Shown here piece by piece: positions 42,153 through 46,808 of a DNA stretch of 46,808 nucleotides; position 1 is the stretch's first letter, and every line of letters begins with the position of its first letter. A program made the translations under genes and the position numbers. This DNA comes from an uncultured Megasphaera sp. (GTDB lineage: Bacteria; Bacillota; Negativicutes; Veillonellales; Megasphaeraceae). Location: NCBI GenBank assembly GCA_934202965.1, contig CAKPYN010000018.1, positions 1 through 46,808 on the forward strand, written 5' to 3'. The notes beneath the pieces are model-generated. The model searched no databases and was not told where the DNA came from. It was given only the letters and a program-made list of their open reading frames with translations.

Positions 42153-42279
42153 GATTGCATAGATTTTGACGAAAATATACGATATATTAACGTTTTGAGA
42201 ACTGGAAATATATTGTACATGCCAATTATCATGCATTTCGCATACTACGTGCATATTACGCTCACAACCTAAAATAATC

Positions 42280-42486
42280 TCAGCCGTGCCAGTGAGCATT
42301 GTGAATATTTTTCACGTTGCCAATCTTTTCAAGTTTTTCTATAATTAGAGCTTCTGCCCAAGCCGGGCACTTTCTGCGACCGGCTTCCCAATCCTCTATT
42401 GTGCGTACTGGAATCCCTAGCTCGTCATGCATTTGCGAACGATTCATCCCAGCACGTAAACGAGCCTCTTTTATTTTGTTTTCCAC
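42280..42486 (-). CDS. XRE-type helix-turn-helix regulator
   Basis: A 68-residue single-domain HTH protein: KIKEARLRAGMNRSQMHDELGIPVRTIEDWEAGRRKCPAWAEALIIEKL. The pattern, with IPVRTIxxWExGxRxxP, is the XRE/Cro family. A GTG start is used with GGAG 8 bases upstream. It lies behind an acidic small gene whose promoter holds a perfect dyad (42900-42920), which this protein may bind. A GC-rich hairpin (42515-42546) sits between the two genes. No toxin partner is evident, so an antitoxin role is less supported than simple repression. Confidence 0.82.
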   Translation of the reverse strand: MENKIKEARLRAGMNRSQMHDELGIPVRTIEDWEAGRRKCPAWAEALIIEKLEKIGNVKNIHNAHWHG

Positions 42487-42514
42487 TTTTTATTCTCCAT
42501 TCAAAAATATAAAA

Positions 42515-42546
42515 CTGGTGGGGCGGACGTTAACTGCCCCACCCAG
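42515..42546 (-). terminator. GC-rich hairpin before the HTH gene
   Basis: CTGGTGGGGC (42515-42524) pairs with GCCCCACC plus CAG (42536-42546, one bulge). The minus-strand end is T-rich (TTTTATATTTTT), so it should reduce transcription into the HTH gene. Just upstream lies a 12-codon frame (minus strand, ATG at about 42591, ribosome site AGAGGG). It ends inside the dyad TGACCA-N6-TGGTCA, which might be a leader peptide. Confidence 0.65.
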
Positions 42547-42609
42547 TGACGATTGTTTAGTATTGACCATTCTTTTGGTCAGTTACAAATTCCATAATCT
42601 ATACCCTCT

Positions 42610-42840
42610 TTACAATTCTATAATTACTGCATAATCATCAAAACTTAATCCATAATCTTCTAAATATTCGTCAAGTTCATCACCTGACAGCATGTCATGC
42701 GAATCTGTTTCCGGCAAACCGTGTTTGCCGATATAATCGGCAACGGCGTATTCCACTTCGTCCCAGTCAGCTTTGTGACCTGCCAAATTTTCGTAAGCTT
42801 TTATTAAAACTTGTTTTTGTTCATCTGTAAATTTCTTCAT
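42610..42840 (-). CDS. Small acidic protein of the accessory region
   Basis: An unrecognised 76-residue protein, acidic and mostly helical: MKKFTDEQKQVLIKAYENLAG, then WDEVEYAVADYIG, and a C-terminal half full of Asp and Glu (DSHDMLSGDELDEYLEDYG). No Cys, membrane helix or signal is present. The ATG at 42840 has AAGGAG 9 bases upstream. It is the first gene after the dyad-controlled promoter (42897-42925). Such acidic proteins can mimic DNA or bind a basic partner, but that is speculation. Confidence 0.7.
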   Translation of the reverse strand: MKKFTDEQKQVLIKAYENLAGHKADWDEVEYAVADYIGKHGLPETDSHDMLSGDELDEYLEDYGLSFDDYAVIIEL

Positions 42841-42896
42841 GTTGTTAGCTCCTTTTTTGTGATGGCTTTTTGTTTTCATTCCCTCTTGATGATTAA

Positions 42897-42938
42897 AGTA
42901 TACCACGCATTGCGTGGTATGTCAACATAAAATGTTGA
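42897..42938 (-). promoter_or_regulatory. Promoter with dyad filling the -35/-10 spacer
   Basis: On the minus strand TTGACA (42920-42925) and TATACT (42897-42902) are 17 bases apart, near consensus. A perfect dyad, ATACCACGCA-N-TGCGTGGTAT (42900-42920), exactly spans the spacer and touches both boxes. A second dyad, TCAACA-N5-TGTTGA (42922-42938), covers the -35 box from upstream. This is the layout of a tightly repressed promoter; the HTH protein at 42280 is the natural candidate repressor. Confidence 0.85.
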
Positions 42939-42995
42939 TTTTTCTATATTCTTTTTAGGTTACTTATAATATGTATATATGAACATACAAAAAAA

Positions 42996-43029
42996 GGATA
43001 CTCACGACACAAAAGTATCGTGAGTATCC
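42996..43029 (-). terminator. Terminator of the nine-gene accessory cluster
   Basis: A perfect 12-bp stem (GGATACTCACGA at 42996-43007 with 43018-43029) is followed by TTTTTTT on the minus strand. It marks the 3' end of the cluster that begins beyond 46808. Confidence 0.92.
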
Positions 43030-43066
43030 ATAATTTTTATCATAAAAAATATAACAGCTCTTGCGG

Positions 43067-43525
43067 TCAATCTATATCATGCGTAGCTAAATATATTTTA
43101 AAAACTTTATCCCGCGGCGCGTCCGGGTCAGATATATAAGCCGCAGCCAGCTTTGCATAAATCCCTGGCTCGGACGAATTAAGTACTTTTGCGTAATCAC
43201 TATAAAACATATTAATAGTATAGTAAAAATCGTTTTTGTCAAAACTATATCCGTTTTGTTGCATGATATTCGTCGCTTGCTCTTTCGTCCAGTGCGCCCC
43301 ATGCGTACCGTCTACATTCTCCATAGCAGCTACGGCGGCGATGGCCATGCGCTCGCAAAAATGGCCATCATATACGGCATTATGCATTTTTAAAAATGCC
43401 TTGCGATACGCATCCGGGCAGTCATTTTTTACTTTTTTCGACAACATCGCAAAAACGCTCTCCACATCCGCGCGTTTACTTTTGTCGTCTGCGACTTGCT
43501 TATATAAATCAAGTATTTTATCCAT
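43067..43525 (-). CDS. Cluster protein with GxHW motif, function unknown
   Basis: A 152-residue soluble protein, the last gene of the cluster. It is helical, with features MDKILDLYKQVADDKSKRADVE, FAMLSKKVKNDCPDAYRKAFLKMHNAVYDG, then ENVDGTHGAHWTKEQATNIMQQNG and a Tyr/Phe-rich part DFYYTINMFYSDYAKVL, ending DAPRDKVFKIYLATHD. From memory, proteins with this GTHGAHW pattern recur in gut Firmicute mobile elements and phages without a known function; this needs a search. The ATG at 43525 lies 10 bases after GAGGTG. The start overlaps the preceding gene by 8 bases. Confidence 0.72.
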   Translation of the reverse strand: MDKILDLYKQVADDKSKRADVESVFAMLSKKVKNDCPDAYRKAFLKMHNAVYDGHFCERMAIAAVAAMENVDGTHGAHWTKEQATNIMQQNGYSFDKNDFYYTINMFYSDYAKVLNSSEPGIYAKLAAAYISDPDAPRDKVFKIYLATHDID

Positions 43526-43793
43526 TTTTTGCATTCACCTCGATTTTTTGCCGTTCATTTTGACTATTTAAGGCGTTTTTATTTTTATCTTCGATGGTTT
43601 TATCGCTAATTTTGTTTCCTGCCGTCAGAGCAGGCAAATTTTTAATTTTTGGCAATTCCGGCAAATTTAGCGCGTTTTTTATCGCTTTGCTTGCAATATT
43701 TTTGCATAGCTCTTGCCCGTTGGCAGTAAAAGCGACGTACCCACCAACAAGCCCGAGTAAAAATGGAAAAAGATTATTATTATTATTGCCCAT
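43518..43793 (-). CDS. Small membrane-anchored cluster protein
   Basis: A 91-residue protein. After MGNNNNN comes one hydrophobic segment (LFPFLLGLVGGYVAFTA, about 8-24), then ELCKNIASKAIKNALNLPELPKIKNLP and a charged, Asn/Lys-rich tail. It looks like an N-terminally anchored protein with a disordered tail. AAGGAGG precedes the ATG. It lies 12 bases after the Cys-rich gene at 43806. No family recognised. Confidence 0.7.
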   Translation of the reverse strand: MGNNNNNLFPFLLGLVGGYVAFTANGQELCKNIASKAIKNALNLPELPKIKNLPALTAGNKISDKTIEDKNKNALNSQNERQKIEVNAKNG

Positions 43794-43805
43794 CGTTTTA
43801 CCTCC

Positions 43806-44168
43806 TTATGTCGTCGCGCCGGTGATTTGCGGCGCAGTAAATGACGTCGGGCATAAATTACAAGATTCGACAACGGCGGACGGCACTGCCGTATTTAATC
43901 GTATTTTGTATATGCGCCTTGTGCGCAGCTGGTCACTATAGACCGGTTTGCCGCATCGGTTTGTGAGTGCGATTGTAGCCGAGCCGTCAGCGATGACCGC
44001 CGGCAAAGGCGTGGATGCTGTGAAGCTTTGCGCAATGACAAGACATTTTTTATCATTATCATTGAGCACTGTCGCCGGAATTGTTATCGTCAATGCCGAG
44101 CTGCCAATAGCTGCTGCAGTCGATACGATGAGATTTTTACATAATTGACAATTTTGCATACAAGTCAT
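43806..44168 (-). CDS. Cys-rich beta-type cluster protein
   Basis: A 120-residue protein. It opens MTCMQNCQLCKNLI (three Cys in 10 residues). An alternating hydrophobic, Thr/Ala/Pro-rich sequence follows that should form beta strands (ALTITIPATVLN, CLVIAQSFTAS, AVIADGSATIALTN, RIYKIRLNTAVPSAVV), then CNLC and an Ala/Thr/Pro tail. There is no signal peptide. The compact beta composition would suit a small shell, spike or decoration protein, but no homology is claimed. AGGAGGG lies 7 bases before the ATG. A terminator-like hairpin (44191-44216) separates it from the gene upstream. Confidence 0.72.
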   Translation of the reverse strand: MTCMQNCQLCKNLIVSTAAAIGSSALTITIPATVLNDNDKKCLVIAQSFTASTPLPAVIADGSATIALTNRCGKPVYSDQLRTRRIYKIRLNTAVPSAVVESCNLCPTSFTAPQITGATT

Positions 44169-44190
44169 TTTTATCCCTCCTAAAAAAATG

Positions 44191-44216
44191 GCGGGCGGTC
44201 ATATCGAGCCGCCCGC
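44191..44216 (-). terminator. Intra-cluster terminator-like hairpin
   Basis: GCGGGCGG (44191-44198) pairs perfectly with CCGCCCGC (44209-44216), and CATTTTTTT follows on the minus strand. It may lower expression of the three downstream genes relative to those upstream. Confidence 0.75.
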
Positions 44217-44260
44217 GTTGGTTGGGTACTATCACGTCCATGGACGGAGTTATTTAATTT

Positions 44261-44821
44261 TTAATTTGTGCCGCCGCAGCCACTAACATTATAGGCGCTT
44301 GCTGGCGGGATGGGATAGCCTCCCGGCGTGTATCCTTGCGCAAAGTACGGCGGGCGCTTCGGGGTTTCGCAAGCCAGCGCAGCAATTTCTTGCTTTAAGC
44401 TTGCGTACATAGATTCGTTTTGCCGTGCTAAATTGTTAAACTGCCCGTCGGAATACAGCCGATTCTGCAGCATCATATTTTTGTTGCGTTCTTCGGCTAA
44501 TTTGTCCCGCAGGTCCTGCACTGCATAACCGTCAATTTTATTGCCGAGTGCCGTAATCCCGGCCGCAGTTGCGTCCTGCGTTGCTCGTGCTGTCTGCTCT
44601 ACAAGATATTGCGTGCGGGCCGTGTCGATGATCCCCTGTTTTTCCACTTGGCAATTAGATACAACGCCGCATCCGGGGTTGCACCACCCTTGCTGCGGTC
44701 CAAATCCACCAAAGCCGCCGAATCCGCCAAAACCGCGGAAAATCATAAACAGTAAAATAAAGAAAATAACCAAGCCCCAGCTTGTCCAATTGATTGTTGT
44801 TGCATTGCCATTTTCACCCAT
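44261..44821 (-). CDS. Membrane protein with Gly-Phe repeats and coiled coil
   Basis: A 186-residue protein. Residues 12-29 form one membrane helix (SWGLVIFFILLFMIF). Residues 30-41 carry GFG/GGF repeats (RGFGGFGGFGGFG), then PQQGWCNPGCGVVSNC with three Cys. Next comes a helical part: VEKQGIIDTARTQYLVEQTARATQDATAAG, then DLRDKLAEERNKNMMLQNRLY. A Pro/Tyr/Gly-rich end (FAQGYTPGGYPIPPASAYNVSGCGG) closes it. Proteins with a helix, Gly-rich linker and long helical part recur, from memory, in unclassified gut phages and elements. The domain layout suggests a membrane-anchored fibre or scaffold. AAGGAGG lies 10 bases before the ATG. Confidence 0.75.
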   Translation of the reverse strand: MGENGNATTINWTSWGLVIFFILLFMIFRGFGGFGGFGGFGPQQGWCNPGCGVVSNCQVEKQGIIDTARTQYLVEQTARATQDATAAGITALGNKIDGYAVQDLRDKLAEERNKNMMLQNRLYSDGQFNNLARQNESMYASLKQEIAALACETPKRPPYFAQGYTPGGYPIPPASAYNVSGCGGTN

Positions 44822-44838
44822 GATTTTTTACCTCCTTT

Positions 44839-45216
44839 TTATTTTTTATGTAATAACTGCTCAATCCCGTCCCGGAATTTATCGCAGTTACTGCCGCTTG
44901 TAATCGTGCGCTCTGTCGGCTGCTGCGGCTGCATACCGCTGCCGGCATTTGTCAAAATATCAGCTTTTTGCTTGACGCCATTTAAATCTACACCAAAAAG
45001 AGCACACCCGATTTTTACAGCCGGGCTATCAAGTACGGCCCGGAATTGCTTTAATTTATCCGCCCCAATGCCCAGGCTTTTAATAACCTGCATCGCGTCG
45101 GCTTGACTCGTGACGCGCATTGCAGCATCTTTAGCCGGCCCCCAATTATCTATTAATTTTTTCGTGTTTTCGGGACTCAGCCCGAGCCGCTTCGCTACTG
45201 TTTCCGGATTTAACAT
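44839..45216 (-). CDS. Helical cluster protein, function unknown
   Basis: A 125-residue protein: MLNPETVAKRLGLSPENTKKLIDNWG, DAMQVIKSLGIGADKLKQFRAVLDSPAVKIGCALFG, then a Pro/Gln/Thr linker and the C-terminal helix NCDKFRDGIEQLLHKK. The first 25 residues resemble a small HTH or UBA-like three-helix unit. It starts inside the end of the preceding gene (71-base overlap) behind GGAGGCG, so both frames are real by ribosome-site evidence. It lies 17 bases upstream of the Gly-Phe gene. Confidence 0.7.
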   Translation of the reverse strand: MLNPETVAKRLGLSPENTKKLIDNWGPAKDAAMRVTSQADAMQVIKSLGIGADKLKQFRAVLDSPAVKIGCALFGVDLNGVKQKADILTNAGSGMQPQQPTERTITSGSNCDKFRDGIEQLLHKK

Positions 45217-45526
45217 TTTTTAGCGCCTCCATTTCGATTTGCATCGATTGCATTTGCTGTAAAATCATTTTATTCTGATCGACAAGCTGCGATATGATTT
45301 TTGTCTGCTCTGCTGCCAGCTCTTCGGCCGTTTTGGGCTTTTTAATTGCCCCGAGCTCGACAAGTTTATCATAGTACGTATTACAGATGTCCTCGAGCTC
45401 TTGATATTTTTTGAGTGTAACGCCGATTTTTTGCTTATTATTGTAAAAATCGACGCTTAATATATCATCATTATCAATAATATATTGTGACGGAATCGGA
45501 TATGCTGCTGCGGTATTATTTGCCAT
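45146..45526 (-). CDS. Coiled-coil cluster protein
   Basis: A 126-residue protein. The N-terminal half (YIIDNDDILSVDFYNNKQKIGVTLKKYQELEDICNTYYDKL) is mixed. From about 69 to 108 it is a clear coiled coil (ELAAEQTKIISQLVDQNKMI, LQQMQSMQIEMEALKNV), followed by a charged Ser/Ala/Arg tail. Coiled coils of this size often mediate trimers or dimers in fibres or scaffolds. GGAGG lies 7 bases before the ATG. A promoter-like pair, TTTACA and TATAAT (45553-45579), lies just upstream but with only 15 bases between the boxes. Confidence 0.72.
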   Translation of the reverse strand: MANNTAAAYPIPSQYIIDNDDILSVDFYNNKQKIGVTLKKYQELEDICNTYYDKLVELGAIKKPKTAEELAAEQTKIISQLVDQNKMILQQMQSMQIEMEALKNVKSGNSSEAARAESRKHEKINR

Positions 45527-45552
45527 CCTTTTACCTCCTTGCTTATGTTTTT

Positions 45553-45579
45553 ATTATAATTCACGATATATATTGTAAA
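45553..45579 (-). promoter_or_regulatory. Possible internal promoter of the cluster
   Basis: On the minus strand TTTACA (45574-45579) and TATAAT (45553-45558) are 15 bases apart, shorter than the usual 17. It would drive the six genes from 45526 to 43067. The spacing leaves doubt. Confidence 0.4.
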
Positions 45580-45618
45580 CGTATAACAAAATATCTAAAA
45601 AAGACTAAAAAAATACGG

Positions 45619-45858
45619 TTATTTTCGTATGAAATTTTTCTCAATGCGGTCGTATATGTGCTGCAGCTCTCTGCTGACGCACTCTTTACATTTATTTAAT
45701 TCTATTGCGATTCGCGCATTATCAAAACCGCAATCATGTTTCAAAATCAATAATTCGCGCTGTTCTTTATTTAGCTTTAATTCATCCAATACTTTATAAA
45801 ATTTTGTTTTTGTCAAATTATCAACCCATATTCTTGCCAGCTTTCTCGTCTGTCTCAT
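45619..45858 (-). CDS. Sigma-region-4-like HTH protein
   Basis: A 79-residue protein resembling region 4 of sigma-70 factors: FYKVLDELKLNKEQRELLILKHDCG, then FDNARIAIELNKCKECVSRELQHIYDRIEK as the helix-turn-helix. Region 2 is absent, so it cannot act as a complete sigma factor. Stand-alone region-4 proteins in phages and elements often activate late genes, which would suit a gene placed before the structural-looking genes. AGGGG lies 7 bases before the ATG. A strong terminator (45901-45938) stands 40 bases upstream with no promoter between, so expression may depend on readthrough. Confidence 0.75.
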   Translation of the reverse strand: MRQTRKLARIWVDNLTKTKFYKVLDELKLNKEQRELLILKHDCGFDNARIAIELNKCKECVSRELQHIYDRIEKNFIRK

Positions 45859-45900
45859 TAGTGGCCCCTCTCTCCGCTAAACGTTTAAACAATAAAAAAG

Positions 45901-45938
45901 GCCGCACAAATGATAACATAAATTATCATTTGCGCGGC
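45901..45938 (-). terminator. Terminator upstream of the sigma-like gene
   Basis: Bases 45901-45916 pair with 45923-45938 (15 of 16, one G-U type), and TTTTTT follows on the minus strand at 45895-45900. Confidence 0.88.
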
Positions 45939-46022
45939 TTGCGTCTCGTATCGTATAAAAAAAATAGTCGCGTGATAATAAAAAAAACAATAAAATAAAG
46001 TCACGCAAATTATACTGTAAAA

Positions 46023-46310
46023 TTATTTTTTTTGTGCTGCGTCTGCAGAAATTCCCGCGATGATAGCATTAATCGCGTCATCTACGGCCTTATTAATGAT
46101 AAAAATTTCCAGTTTGTTGCGGATTTTTACCCACAGCGACGTTGTGCTGCCTGCTTCCTGCTGCAGCGGGTCAATGATTACTGCCAACTGAGACGATACT
46201 ACTTTTTTTAAATCGTCGGCAGTGATGTCGCCGAGCGCGCTTTTCGCCAAATCTTTAGCGGTAGATACGATTTCTGTTGAAATAAAATTTAAAATTTCGT
46301 CCTTTGTCAT
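46023..46310 (-). CDS. Small helical cluster protein
   Basis: A 95-residue protein: MTKDEILNFISTEIVSTAKDLAKSALGDITADDLKKVVSSQLAVIIDPLQQEAG, then LWVKIRNKLEIFIINKAVDDAINAIIAGISADAAQKK. It is amphipathic and helical, without Cys, signal or clear membrane helix. No family recognised. AGGAGG lies 9 bases before the ATG. It lies about 110 bases after the partial gene at the window edge and is followed by a strong terminator, so it ends the upstream part of the cluster. Confidence 0.7.
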   Translation of the reverse strand: MTKDEILNFISTEIVSTAKDLAKSALGDITADDLKKVVSSQLAVIIDPLQQEAGSTTSLWVKIRNKLEIFIINKAVDDAINAIIAGISADAAQKK

Positions 46311-46419
46311 GATTTTTATCCTCCTGTTAATATGCGTTAAAAATTATAGATATACTAAATTAGTGTTTGGCCATGTCGTTTTTTAACTGTTTTATACGTG
46401 GTTTTGTATAAACGAATGG

Positions 46420-46808
46420 TTATAATAATTTATCAATAAGTTGCAGCTCCCGCGGCGACAGCTGCCACACATGCGCCGGTGCTGCCTGTGCTGCCTGTGC
46501 TGCCTGTGCTGCTTTTACCTCCGGCACAAGATACCCACCGCCGAATATCGTTTTTTTATATTCTTTTTGACTATCCAACCGACGCACATAAACGCCGTTA
46601 CTCTCATACCTTACGCCTGCTTTGCTAAATGCGGCTAAATCTGTAGCACGAATAACATTAACTGGATACGTATAGGTCGGAAGCGACTTTTTATTTTCTT
46701 TACAATTTATCTTGTTTGCTGCATCTACCGCTTGATACAAGTCGGGCGCGCTGCAAATCGTCGGGCCCTCCGACGCTATAAAGCTAGTGTTGACTCGTGC
46801 GCCATTTT
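46420..46808 (-). CDS. C-terminal part of an unrecognised protein (runs off window)
   Basis: The frame is open to the right edge, giving at least 128 C-terminal residues. It reads NGARVNTSFIASEGPTICSAPD at the edge, then YQAVDAANKINCKEN, IRATDLAAFSKAGVRYESNGVYVRRL and YKKTIFGGGYLVPEV. A repeat (AAQAAQAAQAAPA) coded by tandem 9-base units and a final short segment HVWQLSPRELQLIDKLL follow. The Ala-Gln linker plus short conserved end looks like a flexible tail with a docking motif. The N-terminus and size are unknown. A TTG at 46740 could start a shorter version, but nothing supports it. Confidence 0.7.
   Translation of the reverse strand, partial: NGARVNTSFIASEGPTICSAPDLYQAVDAANKINCKENKKSLPTYTYPVNVIRATDLAAFSKAGVRYESNGVYVRRLDSQKEYKKTIFGGGYLVPEVKAAQAAQAAQAAPAHVWQLSPRELQLIDKLL
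46479..46511 (-). repeat. Tandem 9-base repeat coding for AAQ units
   Basis: About three and a half copies of GTGCTGCCT (plus strand) code for the Ala-Ala-Gln repeats of the edge gene. Copy number may vary between strains. Confidence 0.8.

Noticed and set aside
42078..42299. A 73-codon minus-strand frame after the HTH gene
   Set aside because: Its 3' part runs through the strong terminator hairpin at 42117-42152 and it lacks a ribosome site.
42280..42840. Toxin-antitoxin pair
   Set aside because: The acidic partner has no toxin fold, positive patch or RNase motif, and the HTH gene is second and separated by a terminator-like hairpin.
44700..44740. Short direct repeats suggestive of a CRISPR array
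   Set aside because: They code in frame for GGF units; there are no spacers of regular length and no cas genes.
43067..46808. Calling the cluster a tailed prophage or an inovirus
   Set aside because: No terminase, portal, capsid, tail, Zot-like ATPase or integrase is recognisable; the label would go beyond the evidence.

Overview
The window reads as chromosome of a low-GC Firmicute, most likely a Negativicute of the Veillonellales (Megasphaera-like). This rests on the radA-yacL-ispDF-gltX-cysS-mrnC-rlmB-rae1-sigH gene order, T-box leaders, strong GGAGG ribosome sites and consensus sigma-A promoters. The genus is inferred from overall protein character and cannot be proven without searches. 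Positions 1-41000 look like ordinary core chromosome. Positions 41100-46808 look accessory.

Layout. 1-2100: two diverged copies of an intergenic repeat, a small secreted protein and a two-gene operon of membrane-linked proteins (one with a zinc ribbon). 2164-4572: trpS, a GuaD-type deaminase and smpB. 4585-17741, minus strand: a long translation and RNA-metabolism block (sel1-repeat gene, radA, yacL, a fused ispDF, gltX, T-box, cysS, mrnC, rlmB, rae1, sigH, secG, rnr, smpB). It matches the Bacillus sigH-region order, but lacks disA and cysE, and clpB stands divergently where ctsR-mcsAB-clpC often sit. 17928-20516: clpB with its own promoter and a CIRCE-like dyad. 20685-23777: nadABC for NAD synthesis behind a 20-bp palindrome. 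24148-25296: a SpeD-like protein missing catalytic residues, then an HD-GYP-type protein. 25306-28389: comFC, recD2 and chorismate mutase. 28642-33124: lysP, a three-zinc-finger protein, sstT and an EamA transporter. 33212-36320: ileS with its isoleucine T-box. 36343-40886: a YibE/F membrane protein, a secreted purple-acid-phosphatase-like enzyme, a DpnD/PcfM-like peptide, a membrane protein and a beta-hydroxyacid dehydrogenase. 41032-41108: tRNA-Val(GAC).

The right end is the unusual part. A TlpA-like protein has both active-site cysteines replaced by serine. Next is a roughly 390-base stretch without a gene that can fold into several hairpins. Then comes a two-gene regulatory unit (acidic protein plus XRE-type HTH protein) whose promoter carries a perfect dyad exactly filling the -35 to -10 spacer. 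Finally there is a same-strand cluster of nine small genes (43067-46808, open at the right edge), nearly all with strong ribosome sites. It includes a Gly-Phe-repeat membrane protein, coiled-coil proteins, a Cys-rich beta-type protein, a sigma-region-4-like HTH protein and a protein with a GxHW motif. None of these is a recognisable terminase, portal, capsid, integrase, relaxase or toxin. I read the cluster as an uncharacterised element or virus-derived module. It is the best candidate in the window for an undescribed system.

Regulation visible in the sequence: two T-boxes, more than a dozen near-consensus promoters, about fifteen hairpin terminators, and operator-like dyads at clpB, nadA, sstT and the 42.9-kb promoter. 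No CRISPR array, complete insertion sequence or rRNA gene was seen.
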